A DNA stretch of 64,000 bases from positions 23,078,345 to 23,142,344 of the forward strand of contig NC_051444.1 in assembly GCF_001649575.2 (NCBI RefSeq), in the 5' to 3' direction. This document shows, piece after piece, positions 1 through 11,455 of the stretch; the stretch's first letter is position 1, and the number at the start of each line of letters is the position of its first letter. This DNA comes from Kryptolebias marmoratus (taxonomy: Eukaryota; Chordata; Actinopteri; Cyprinodontiformes; Rivulidae). The position numbers were made by a program, and so were the translations under genes. The notes below the pieces were generated by a model, which saw only the letters and a list, made by a program, of their open reading frames with translations, was not told the DNA's origin and did not search any database.

Positions 1-1870
1 ACTGATTATGTAGACTTATTATTTATATCCCTATAAAGGAGGTAGAGACATCCATCATAAACAGTGACTAGACTTTAATGCATCACTTTAATCTAATTTT
101 ATTTTATTTATGTAGGGGCAATCTTTAAATAATCTCACATAACAGAAAATACATCTGTTAGTTTGCATGAAAGACTTGTAGCTAATGGCTAGTCTGGAGT
201 CCATAACTAGACTTTTAGGAAATCTAAAACTATCAATACCACAGTCTAGTCTTCTAAAAGAAACTAACAAAATAAAAACTAACCAACATATGAAGACATA
301 TTTTGATGCCAGCTGTGAACAGACATCACTGCTGATACATCTTTATAGTAAGTTAAATTAGAGCTCACAGTCAGTGTTGAAGCAGAGCATCGGGCTGTAG
401 GCCATAGAAGATACATACAGAAAACTGTGTTTAATGCTCAATAGCATTTGTTTTCTATTTGAAACAAAAGTTAGATGAATGTAAAAAATTGTTCATGTTT
501 TGTTTTTTTGACCTAAAGCTGAGTGGCTGATTTTAATATGACCATCAAATATTGTGGAAGGAGAACCATTAGCTGGACCAGTCAAAGCAAATGAAGTTGA
601 AAGCCAGTTTTAAGTAAATGAGAAATGTTGAAACCGAAGCCTTTCTTGGAGCATTTCACGTTTTTTTTTTTTTCTTTTTACCTTTAACTAAAAATACAGG
701 ATGATGCAGCCTTTGGAGCTACAAGGGGTCTGTTCAGGTCCTTCAGCGTGAAGTTTGGACGTTCTCCATGTTCCTGGTTCGATGGATCACTGTGGAGGAC
801 TGCACATAGTCTGGCAGGAAAGTTGTAGCCGACCCTTGTTTAGCAGTTCCACTTTGTAATCCTTTCAAAATAAAAGTACGATGGCAGAAACAGACAGGGG
901 CACTTTAATGGGGAAGGTGTTGTGTCAAAAAATATTCCACACAGGAATGATTCAGCCTTGAGTCCACGTCGAAACAGGGTTTTAGGAGCCCAAAACACTG
1001 TTTTTTGAGATTTTTAGTCCCAACCCTTTTGTTTTTGTTGTACACACAACCTTTGGAAATGACAATGTCAGAGTCCAACCTCTAATCTATCCTACAGCCT
1101 GAGGCGACCTCTTGTTCTTGGTTTGTTTACGTTTTAACCTTCATGTGCCAGTTTTAGGAGCATGCTCCACACCTTGGCTGTTCTTGGTGTATTTTTATGT
1201 CAGGGTGGTTAAGTGAACATACAAATAAGCTCATTTGCTGCTTGTAAGCAACAAAAGACAGTAAAAGTTGACAGTATACACCAATGCGTACAAAATGAAG
1301 GAAAAATTAGACACAGACGGTACGCAGGTAATACCTGAGAAACATTACGCAATAATTTCATGGGATTGTTTGTGCCTTAATTCGCAGCTCATTAATTTAC
1401 AAATGTTGGCCAGAGTCTGTGAAACCTCACTCATAAAATATTAATTTGAACAAATCTTCAAGGAATGTGTGAGAAAATATCATAGAGGGACCAATTAGGC
1501 AGAGTGCCTGAAGATTTTTGCAGCCCTGTTCAGTGGAGCTCCGCAGTCAGGTTTATTCATACTTGTTAAAGACTTTTAATACATGTCTAACACTTACAGA
1601 GCAAATAAGGGTTTGTGGATCAACACGTTTGACTGAAGACTTGAAATCTATTAATTTGTAAATATCTCATTAAATTTATTGTCCGTACTTAGTCATATAA
1701 TATTACCACAGGCCTTACAGTGAGCTCATTGTCAGGATCCTCGTCCTGAGAAGGACATCAGGTATGTATTTGTCTGTGTGTATTTGAATTTTTGTATCAT
1801 TGCTCTATTTATCCAAGCAACCTCTTACTCACTTGTACTTCTCTATTTATGAAGGTGTGTAACTTGAAAC
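1..1870. other. Unique non-coding sequence, nothing recognised
   Basis: AT-rich sequence with stops in all frames and no repeat family I recognise. The only local structure is a T-run near 661-674. No exon with convincing splice sites was seen. Confidence 0.6.
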
Positions 1871-2339
1871 ATACAGCTGCAGTCAGAGGTTTAAATTCAC
1901 TCATCAGGGGAAATGAATGTTATGTCACATAATTTGGGGCTTCAAATGATTTTTTGAACCATTATTTCCCGAGGTGGAATGGCTATAAAACATACAAATC
2001 CAGTCATTTTTTTAAAAACATGCTGAAGGCTCGAGGATGGCTTTTATTTTGACAAGGCCAAGGTGTATTAACGTCTCATTAGAGATTATGACCGAGCGAA
2101 GGTGGTAGTTTCTCTTCGCCAGCATAAAAAGGATTTGTTTGGCTAATGCTCAGAGCAGAGAGAAAGTCCAAGGAACTCAGTGAAGCTCTAAAATAGAGAA
2201 GTGTAGATTTACACAACTTGGGAAAATCTTTTGAAGGTTTGATTCCAAGGTTCAATATATTCAGATGTGTCGCCACTTTGCCAAGATCTGAAATTGACCC
2301 AAATTGTCACACAAGCTAGTTTCACATCACAATGAACTG

Positions 2340-2915
2340 AGAGGATTATGACTAAGAACAAAGCCCCTGCTCCAAAAAAGAGACACCTTCAAGCTCAACT
2401 GAAACATGTAGCTGCCCACATGAACAAGCCAAATGCCTTCTGGAGAAAGGTTTAATGGTCATATGAGCAAAATATTGAGTTATTTGTCCATAAAGATGAA
2501 AGGTGTGTTTGGAGGATTCAAGGTGAGGCTGTCAAACCTAAGAGCACTGTACCAACTGTCAAGCATGACAGTGACAGCGCCATGCTGTGGTTCTAGCACA
2601 AAGTGGATTTAATAATGAAGGAGGACTACCTCCAAATTCTTCAACTTCACTTCAAATCAACAGCTAGATGGTTGAAACTTCAACACATTTGTTCCAAAGG
2701 GACAAGGATCCCACACATCAGAACTGCTTTCTGCTCGGAGGAATCAGGCTAACAACTTCTGGAACTGCATTTCCAAAGACCTGACCTAAACCTTATTGAA
2801 AACTTGTGTATTTAGCCCGAAAGCTGGGTTTAGACCAGGAAACCAACTAATTCAAATGAACTGTACCATATCTGCCAAGAAGAGAGGTCAAATATCAGCC
2901 AGAATTAGACCAGAA
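2340..2915 (+). pseudogene. Tc1-like transposase pseudogene
   Basis: This is the coding relic inside the element at 1871-3060. Tc1 transposases are proteins of about 340 residues with an N-terminal paired-like DNA-binding region and a DDE/D catalytic domain that cuts and pastes at TA sites. Only the catalytic half is readable. The PDLNLIENL motif survives, but the DNDPKHT-like segment around the second catalytic aspartate is unrecognisable, and there are stops before and after it. It cannot encode an active enzyme. Confidence 0.8.
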
Positions 2916-2918
2916 GCT

Positions 2919-2920
<2 letters not shown>

Positions 2921-2965
<45 letters not shown>
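2921..2965. repeat. (TA)n microsatellite
   Basis: A pure TA dinucleotide run of 45 bases sits inside the 3' part of the Tc1-like relic. Confidence 0.97.
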
Positions 2966-2968
<3 letters not shown>

Positions 2969-3060
2969 CCTGTAAGTATAATTGTGACCCCAGTTCTTGT
3001 TTTTTAACATCGGATTGTTGTGTAATCCTTTCATACAATAAAAAAAAGGTTAAAAAAAAT

Positions 3061-4739
3061 CATGTGTATATAAATGATTGAATTAACTCAAATCGAGGAT
3101 GAGCACTAAATAAAACCTGCTCAGATTTGACATATAGGTGATAATACATTATTGGTTATTTTTGTTACGGGCAAAGGCAGATAGCATTTACAAGGTTTTC
3201 TTCATCATACAGGTGATCAGACCTGAGAACCATCTGTTGGTTTCAGCAGCAGTTGTTAAATATAAACAGCAGGAAGGAAGACCACCAAAGACGACTTTGA
3301 TTAGTTAAATATTTCCCCCCTAACACACTGACAAATGGGTTTCTCTGTTGTCGAACAACTTTAAGTTAAGAAATGCACAACGCTCTCAATACAAAGACTG
3401 CAGCGCTTTTTATTGCCGCTATATATTTTTCATTAACAACCTTGTTGCTGCTTTAATCGCAGCCGAAGTACAGCAAGTGTTTGCACTTCATCTTGTTCTG
3501 CACTGCTTTAGCTTTGCAGTCACGGCCCACATTTGTACTCCCACACAGGTGTTTTCAGTTACTCAGGCTGATTACGCCTCGGCTCAAACTAAAGTCGGGT
3601 TGATTTATGACAGGACCTAAATGAGTCACTGAACTCTGTGTACAAATACACAATTTTTTCCCCTGGAAATCATTGCAGGTACATCTCTCTTTAATAAAAA
3701 AAAACCCAAAAAACATCACAATTCATGCGGTAGATGTTTTTTTTCCTTTACAATATTTATTTTGACCCGTCATGGCAGAAAAAAATACGGGTAAAACAAA
3801 GTTCTTACCAGTGGCTCAGCTCCGGTGAGTCATGACAGTAAACCGGCGTTCACAACACGGGTATGGATGGAACGTAGCCATTTTAATTTTTCAGAAATTA
3901 TATCTATTCTTTGCTTTGTTACAAGGATTCAGTGTTGTAGAGCAGGATCTTGAGGCAGTTTGTTTGGTCAAATATTGCCTGCAGGACTGAATGAACTGAG
4001 AGAATTACATGAGAACTTATATTATTATTTACATTTATGTAAAGTAAAAAAATACCAAACACGAATAGTAAAGGTTTAAGGAGCACCACTCTGCAAACTG
4101 CACAAAGATGTTCTAGTTATGGTCCATCACTTAACAAGTTAAAACACCTCCAGGCTGTAAGTTCTCTAAGTACTTTATAGTCTTTGCAAATAATTTCAAC
4201 AGCTTGTGTAAGTTCACATGAAGTTTTATTTTAAATAGCATAATTTACTTTTAGGTTTATGTATTAAAGGTACTTTGTACAAGAAGCACAGAACATGGCA
4301 GTTAAAAATGACCACAAAGTTAGTTTGTTAAACGGAACAGAAAGACTTCTTAACATCTGTTTCCACATCTAATTTCCTGGCTCATGACTGCTAATGACGA
4401 CATTTCACATAAATTTGCCTCCTAATCACAAACATCTGCTGCTGGAGCGTGTCAAGTGATACTAAGTGGCAAAATCTATAAAACAAACAAAAGTGGCTGA
4501 TAAAACTATTTTGTCAGCGGAGTAAAAGGCGCTGAGCCTGAAAGCTGTAAGGTCCTCAGCTGTGCATTTGGCTTCGTTGTCAATCTGACCCCTGGCAGTG
4601 ATTTGTCTGCTCAAGTCTTAATTATTTACAGAAGGAAGCCAAACTCAGGAGTGATTCTTCACTATGCACTATGTCTTAATTATAGAGATTCCTTTTTCAT
4701 CAATCCCAAATCATTCGGCCTCTTCTCCGTCTTATCAAA
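3061..4739. other. Unique non-coding sequence
   Basis: No gene or repeat family recognised. The part from about 4430 to 4730 is less AT-rich than its surroundings, with TCTTAATTATTTA and TCTTAATTATAGA words. It could be a conserved regulatory stretch, but the sequence alone cannot show that. Confidence 0.5.
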
Positions 4740-4750
4740 TGGTAATGTCA

Positions 4751-4763
4751 AGGTCAAAGGTCA
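4751..4763 (+). promoter_or_regulatory. DR1 nuclear-receptor-type motif
   Basis: AGGTCAAAGGTCA is an exact direct repeat of the AGGTCA half-site with one spacer base. This is the class bound by RXR heterodimers and HNF4. It lies in a repeat, so function is unproven. Confidence 0.4.
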
Positions 4764-4877
4764 AGGCTACAGGTGACCCTGTGCTCTAACTCTGCAGCAG
4801 TGTAACATAAGAATGTCAAACTGCTCAGCTGGACACCTCATGGGTGAAGGGTGATGCCTAGAGATTTCAAGGTGATG

Positions 4878-4890
4878 GGGTCAAAGGTCA
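4878..4890 (+). promoter_or_regulatory. Second DR1 nuclear-receptor-type motif
   Basis: GGGTCAAAGGTCA is a DR1 with one base changed in the first half-site, in the same orientation as the motif at 4751 and 127 bases downstream of it. Confidence 0.4.
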
Positions 4891-5165
4891 AGGACACAAG
4901 TGACTCCTTTGTTAAAACCTTGTCTATGCTCCAGCAGGTGACCCCATGTTTTTAGTTGTGTTTGGTTGTCCGTTAGCAAGATTACATAACAACTAATAAT
5001 GAACAGATTTCGATGAAACTTTCAGGAAATGTTGGGGTTGTCACAAAAAAAAAATCAAGCAATTGATTAAATTTTGATGGTGTTCCACATCATGATCCGG
5101 ATCACACTATTTTTCATTGACACTATGGCCTTGGTGGAGGTTTGCACTATGTGAGTGCTTCTTTT

Positions 5166-5686
5166 TATATATGCAGTATCATAAAGAAAATGATATAAAA
5201 ATCTGCATGGAAGTGAAGTCACTTCCTTTGTCTACATAATCTGAAGAAGTGACACCTTAAAGATGTGAGGAGATTAGGCAGCACGAGGGACAGGAGCAGT
5301 ACTTGTCACATCTCATGAGGCCCAGGGACGTGCCTTTTGCTTTGTGTGGCTCCTTGATCTGTTATGTTTTACACCAGCCTGCATGCATGGTCTCTGTGGT
5401 ACAGCTATACTGGTCTATGGGTGTTGTTATTCCTCAAGGTGAGAAAATGGTTGAAGGGGCTTAGTTTCTGACACTTTCACACCCCTTCTCTGCTTCATGG
5501 CTGAGCTCAGAGATTCAGGACAATCAGGTCATTCAGCTGAGTTCTCAAATTAGCTGACTTTGCCAAAGAATATTTGCTGGTGTAGCTTCTCACTCATCCA
5601 GGACATGGCAAATCCAAAAAATGTGAAAAAACAAATCAACTGGACTTCTGTCCTGTAGCTCTGCATGTGCATGTGAATTTAGCATG
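5166..5686. other. Unique non-coding sequence, nothing recognised
   Basis: No open frame with splice context and no recognised repeat. Confidence 0.5.
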
Positions 5687-5963
5687 TGCAGCTAAATTTG
5701 CATGCAGATTAATCTCACTCCCATCCCACTGGAGAGTCATTAGGGTCTTTGTTTACCTGGTTCACAAGAGAGATGCTTTGGTCTCATGAACAAAGGTATG
5801 AATTAAAGGGAAAATGACTGGATATTAGGCTTAATGCTTTATTGTAAGCTTTAGAAACCTGACATCTGTAACCTCTTCCTCTTTGTGAACCAGGGAAACA
5901 AAGATCCTACCGACTCTCCGGTGGGAGGAGAGTAAGATTAATCTGCATGTAAATTTAGCTGCA
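5687..5963. mobile_element. Long inverted-repeat (foldback/MITE-like) element
   Basis: The left arm (5687-5768) starts TGCAGCTAAATTTGCATGCA. The right arm (5882-5963) is its reverse complement with about nine mismatches over about 82 bases. The 113-base spacer has no coding potential. Both outer ends read TGCAGCTAAATTT inward. No target-site duplication is visible, so the superfamily is undetermined. Confidence 0.65.
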
Positions 5964-6142
5964 CAATAGAGCATCTCATGCAGTTTAAAGGTTGGAAAAC
6001 TACCCTCTGCCTTCTCAGTAGGTTATTGTGTCGCTCCTCCTCTCTAACAGGAATATATATTCTTCCAGATTGTTTAAAGTTTATCCTAATGGGTGGTGTT
6101 ACTGCTCAAGTTTGAAAGATCAGATTTTTTGACATTTCTTCA

Positions 6143-6339
6143 TAAAAAGGATGGTGTGCAAAGACGCAGTAGACATTGTTGCTCCAGAGGAACGTACAAG
6201 TTCTTACCTAAATGGGCTAAGATACTACTGAGAGTTAGTGAATAAAACTCTCAATTGTATCGTAGCCCATTTAGGTAAGAACTTGTACTTTCCTCCGGAG
6301 CAACAATGTCTACGGTATTTTTGCACACCATCATTTTTA
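6143..6339. mobile_element. Near-perfect 197-base hairpin (palindromic MITE candidate)
   Basis: The arms 6143-6236 and 6246-6339 are reverse complements at about 84 of 94 positions, separated by a 9-base loop. The ends read TAAAAA...TTTTTA, so TA could be the target duplication of a Tc1/mariner-type MITE, but this is inference. There is no coding capacity. If transcribed it would fold into one long stem. Confidence 0.75.
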
Positions 6340-7884
6340 AACTCAGTAAGTACTAGAACAAGTACAAAGGCTTTAACTGTGTTACTAAAGTATAATAAAA
6401 GTGATGAGAACATTTAGGATTGTATAACTTAAACAGTTTAAAGGACACAGCAGTGTTGTGGGTATGTGAGTACCTTGTAAATATTGGCTACCACGTTGAT
6501 GTGAACTCATGTCTTCCTTTCAGGCTCGTCAGAATAATGTTGTGCCTCAACCTTTTATCCCTCCAAGAATTTTCTGCACTTAATATTTGAGTTTGAACTG
6601 GAGGATATTCTAAACCCAATTAAACCCCAAAAAGAGAAATTACCATCAAATTGTAAAGATATTTGACTAAAGACACTTTGTGAGACACCTTTGGCTGAGA
6701 ATGTAGAATAATTTAGGGTTATGACGTTCTCCTTTCCATGGTTCCTGTTGTTTTTGAGACTTGTGATACATTAAATGTTGGTTTAATCTTGAATATCCAC
6801 ACGGGATGACATGACAACACCAAGTTTTATTGATAATAAAAAACAAGCTAAACTGAAAACCTTTTCAGCTTGGCTCTCATTAATACCACATGTCTGTCTC
6901 AGAAAACCTCTGTTGGATCAGCAGTTCCAATGAGCAAATTCCGTCAAACTCATGTTTTTATTAAACCTGTCATTGGCTGCTGCTGCGATGAAGTCGTTTT
7001 ATGAGATCTTTCTTGTTGTAACATTTGAAAATGTCATCCTTTTCTGTTACATCAAACGTTTGGTAGTCGTAGTATGACATCTCTGTGACTGATTATTCTA
7101 TTTTATAAAGATCATCACTTTGAGCAGCGTGAACTTTCCTACTACGTTCTTACAAACTTTCTCTTTCAGACATCACCTCCTCTTGTTTTTGCTCCACAGA
7201 TTTATACACCTAATACCTGTTACTGGATACAGTGCAGTCATCTGTAAACTTCTGTTCAATTGACTTTAAACTTGGAAACTTTCATCGCTCTCGAGGCCTG
7301 CAGAGTCGTAAACACAGTTTTGCCACTTCTGGAGCTAGTGCACTTTAGCAGATGTGAGATGTGCACACCGTCTCCATTAGTCAGCAGAAGGGAGGACAAT
7401 TATATCAGCTATCCAGCAGAGGACACAGGCTGCAGCTGTACACCCATTACTTTGATTTGCTCTCGGAAGGCGAGGTGCAAAGGAGAGGAGACGTAAAGGA
7501 GCAGAGTGGGGTTACATTAGATGCTTATCACAGTGTCAAAAAGTCAGGTGGAAACTTCTGGCTCTTCTACAAATGTGTGTTGGTATGTGCAGCTGGCGTC
7601 TCGCCAAGCCCTTCTGCCCTTGGCCGATGACAGACCATAGTGGGTGGCCAGGTAATAGCTTTCCAGCGCCTGCTTATTCATCCAAAATCCTTCATTTAAA
7701 GGACGAAGAAGATTAAGTGCCGCTCAGGTGTCCTACTTCCACTAAACCCTCTGACCTTTGCTGATTGACTCGTCAGTACTGAGCCAACTTGCTGTTTTTA
7801 GAGTCAAACCCTACACATCCGAACAGTGTGGCTCACATTTGATAAATTGAGATTAATGTATTTTGGAAGAGTTTTTTGGAAATA
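6340..7884. other. Unique non-coding sequence
   Basis: Nothing recognised. A less AT-rich part (about 7340-7640) has overlapping open stretches of up to 89 codons, but they lack splice context and similarity I can name. Confidence 0.5.
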
Positions 7885-8180
7885 TACACTACTGCAAAGT
7901 TTTACACCACCTCTATTTTTCATATTCTGGTTCCAATGAGCCAGACATTCTTGTAATATTTTTATGTGGTCCTGATCAGCGTTTTTTTTTTGAGGTTTCT
8001 GAAGGCCTTTCAAAGTTTATGCTTTTGACTCTGAGTGCCTTTTCTCTTAGTTTCAGTCCTTGTTCCAGCTCATTTTCAGAGAAATGCTTTTGTTTGTCGA
8101 GCTACTTAGCTCTGACCTACCAATCAAGCTTTTTCACAGAAGTTCACAGAAAATCTGTGACAGACACTGAGAAAGTCTAA
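7885..8180 (-). mobile_element. Tc1-like transposon remnant, 3' end
   Basis: The element begins at a TACACTACTGC terminal-repeat-like sequence. Read on the minus strand, the relic includes KHKL-KAFRN and, after a frameshift, a DHIKILQECL-like helix. These match the C-terminal end of Tc1-family transposases, where a lysine/glycine-rich tail ends the protein. The N-terminal and catalytic parts are missing. The inner boundary is approximate. Confidence 0.5.
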
Positions 8181-11040
8181 GCAAATACTAAGCAAGACCT
8201 CTTTAACACGAGTGCCAAGAATGTCGTGTTTGTCAGAAGCAAAACATAAAGAAACATAAAGACACAAGGGAGGAGTCAAGGTTCTGCACAGCACTCCATT
8301 ATTACAATATATTAGGGATGTGATATGGTCTCAGAAATCACCATAATATTTTATGGTATTAATGCAATGACAATAAATGATGATAAAAAATATTTACACT
8401 TCAACACAGTGGTTGCCTATAAATTACTAAGTACCCAGTATGTACTGGGCTGTATAATGTATTTCTACCGACTGTTTTACTACACCAATTACATTTAAGT
8501 AGTTATTTCTTCTTCTCTGCTTTTGTGTTTTTTGTAAAGTACAGTTAGTTAGTTAATTAGCCAGCATTGTGTCGAGTTGTGTTACCCTGTAAAAACCTGT
8601 TTCACCACCTGTCTAATTGTAGTCGATTTCCAACCATCGTGATGTGCTTCGCTTCAACGGTGGGCAGAAATGAGACGAGGGCATCAAGCCAGCCGCAACT
8701 CTTTAAACATGTGAGTGAAGCTCTGCTTATTAGTGGTTTTTGTTGTTGCTTGTTTCATCACACGATGCTTCTTGCATTTGTAACGTGTAGAAATCAAGCC
8801 TGCATGCTGAAAATGACCGTTATAGTGAGTCGTGCCATGCAAGCCAATTTGAGGGATGGTGTGGTGGTGTTGAAATGAATTCATTACATTTGCATTATTT
8901 TTATGCTCAAAAATTTGTTCAAAATACAAATTTTAAACATACAAACCACCTTCTGGAGCAATTTAAATTTGTAATGAGAGGTTCCACTGTATTTTGGTTT
9001 CCACCTCTGCTTGCTTTGTGCCCACCTCAGCAGCCTCCCCCATGTTTTGATTTAATCAGCTTTAAAAATAAAGGCAGGCAGACTTGGAGCAGTTTTTTGA
9101 TCATTATTATTTATCATCAGCATGGTTTTTAGACCTGGACATTTGCCTGAAATGTTTTCTGTCAGGAGAGAGCTCTTGTTCAGCTGTTAAATCCAGCTCT
9201 GAATGGATTGGCCTCTGCGACTCATGCAAAGAAGTTGAGAACCCAGCAGAAGTTGCGAGACATTCTGGAGGCATTCGAGGCATTCAGGAGATTCCCTCAT
9301 GATGACCATTCACCATCTACTCACAGCCCAGTAACATACCAACTTAAACAGAGTTTAGAATCAGATCTAAACAAGAGAACACATCTCAACACAACACTAG
9401 ATAACAAGTCTGTAGCAGGCTGTTTATTTCCCCATTAGGCTACCTTTTGTAGCTTGTTACAAACGCTTGTGTCAAGACACCTTAAAAAGAATAACGAGTG
9501 TCGCTCCTCCGGTAGACAAGCTGCGGCTGACTGCAAAAAAGAAATGTCAAGCAGATAGTGAGTTTTTTTGTTTGTTTTTTTATTTTTTTTTTTAAATGAG
9601 GAGAAACGTTCTGGGGAAATTCCCACTTGGCTACTATACTGACGGCTCTGTGCAACAAGTAGGAGTCAGGGAGCGCTGATCTCCTGCAAATATCTGCAAA
9701 TATCTGCATGTTCTCCGACATCTCATTCAAAGTTATTTAAACTGCAGAACTAGAAAAACTTCAATGTTTTTTTTATTAATTATTATTATCATTACAGGAT
9801 GATCTTTTTTTTTACCTTGGTTTATTTTTTTCACTGTGTATTGTAAAGGAGACAATATTACCCATCCCTATACCGTTAATCAATATGAACAACAAATATT
9901 TCAATTTTTCACTGTCTATGTGAGGATTTAGTGGAGAGTGGGAGCAAATGTGCTGTGGCAAATGATGTTTTAGAGAAGAAAATGGATAGAATACCTTTGT
10001 GTGGGTTCAACTTAAATTGTGAAAGTCACTCCGTGGAGTTTCTGGTTCTTTGCGCGTATCTGCAGACGTTCTGCTGTGATTGACTGATTGTGTACTGCAG
10101 GATCTCTGTGCTGCAGTGTGGTAAACCAAGCAGAGAAGCAAAAGACGAAGTACTAAGATGCACAATATTTTTATCCCTAATTGGGACAAAAATTGCAGTC
10201 ATTTTCAGAAACCACATGAGTCACATATTTACTTTTGTTCTATGTGAGGCATAGCAGGAAGGAAAGTTGATGATGCACTCACATGCACACACTCAAGCAC
10301 ACATCTCTCTGACAGTGATCATATCTTGTCCTTGGGAGCCCAGCGCACAGTGCTGGACCTGTGTTCCCTCTGCAGTCCCTTGACAGCGGCTGAACCAAAC
10401 AAGTCATCTGCACGGCAGCAAAGGAAAGAGACATCCTCATTGCAAAGTCTGGGCACAAGCAAACAAGGAAATAGCTCGGTCGTGGTCGAACCTGGAAATA
10501 ATGGAAAATGCGCACTTTCAATTTAGCCATTCCTGAGATTTTTTTTCTCCCTCTCGTTCGGGGGGTGCAGAGAGAAAAGTATATATGGCTCCAAGCAAAG
10601 CAAGGTGGATAGCTTGGAAGCCAAATGACAAAATACCACAGAAAAATGGAATCAAGCTATAAATAAACAAGCAGCAATATCCTGTGTTATGAATATATAA
10701 TTCCTGTCTTAATAAGTATTGAGGCCTAAGGGATAGTCTACAAACGGCTCAGCGAGCACTGATATTGTGATTGCAAATAAAACTCGTGTTAAATTATTAA
10801 AGTACCCGGAGACGGGTTTCCCTTCAGTCAGGTGAGCTTGGCGCGGCTGTCTAAGGACACCTGCTCTGGCGCTCAAGGCCACAGTTAAATTCATAAGAGT
10901 TCATTCTGAAGCATAGAAAAAGGCAGGAGGTCCACTTAAAATGAATTTACGGTACCACTTAAAGATGACTTCTTCTTTGTGAATGCCATTTAATCAATAG
11001 CAAGGTTGTAAACATTTAGACAATTCATTAACACTTAAAA
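8181..11040. other. Unique non-coding sequence
   Basis: No gene recognised. A ten-base word (aaatatctgc) is repeated three times around 9684-9710, and a T-run lies near 9580-9595. Confidence 0.5.
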
Positions 11041-11455
11041 CTCATTTGAGATGAGCCGTTGAGAAATGACAGAGTTGTAGCCATTTTGATGAAACTTTAC
11101 GAGTAATGTTATGCATCACCTAATGTAATTTTGAGAGATGTTTGATGAATGACTCTCAGGTACTACCACATCAGATTTCAGCTGAATATCTGTAAAATTG
11201 ACTGATTTATAGCCATTTTTGTATTTTATAAGGTCAGTTGGTTGTGGCAGCAGTTTTAAACAGGGTTAATTCCCAAAGTTAATCAGTTGTAGCAGTATAT
11301 CTAATGGTTATTTCTTTGAAGTTTCATTGAAATCCATCCAGTGGTTTGTGAGGTATTTTGCTAACAGACAGACACATGAACACACAAACCCAGATATGGG
11401 CAAAAACATCATTGCCGGCAGAAGATGGGTGATAATGACAATGATAACGCACCAT
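11041..11455 (+). repeat. Family A repeat, copy 1
   Basis: Family A landmarks in order: 'gagaaatgacagagttgtagcc', 'gtaaaattgactga', 'aagttaatcagttgtag', 'catccagtggtttgtgaggtattttgctaacagac', then 'gatatgggcaaaaacat' near the end. One monomer is complete. No coding capacity. Confidence 0.8.

Larger units (their letters stand above)
1871..3060 (+). mobile_element. Tc1-like DNA transposon, decayed copy
   Basis: The left end (from about 1872) has the form of a Tc1-family terminal inverted repeat, TACAGCTGCAGTCAGAGG followed by a TTTAAATTCACTC-type continuation. Degraded transposase coding sequence in the sense orientation fills about 2340-2915. Recognisable there are a KHV-AAHMNKPNAFW-like stretch, an 'MLW' match to the conserved MVWG region, and PDLNLIENL (about 2785-2810), the relic of the PDLNPIENLW motif that carries the last acidic residue of the DDE catalytic triad. 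Several in-frame stops and shifts show it is dead. A (TA)n array interrupts the C-terminal end at 2921. The right end is blurred: a terminal-repeat-like stretch with 'tgtaagtataattgtgac' follows the array at about 2966-3000. Confidence 0.85.
4740..5165 (+). repeat. Interspersed repeat 'family C' with two DR1 motifs
   Basis: The first half repeats AAGGTCAAAGGTCAAGG-type words twice. The second half runs from 'ccgttagcaagattac' through 'gatgaaactttcag' and 'gatccggatcac' to 'ggccttggtggaggtttgca', an order I recall from dispersed repeats in fish genomes. It has no coding capacity. Its 'gttagcaa...gatgaaact.tcag' core is shared with family A in this window. Confidence 0.6.

Noticed and set aside
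6225..6413. 62-codon minus-strand open stretch
   Set aside because: It lies mostly in one arm of the 197-base hairpin and has no independent support.
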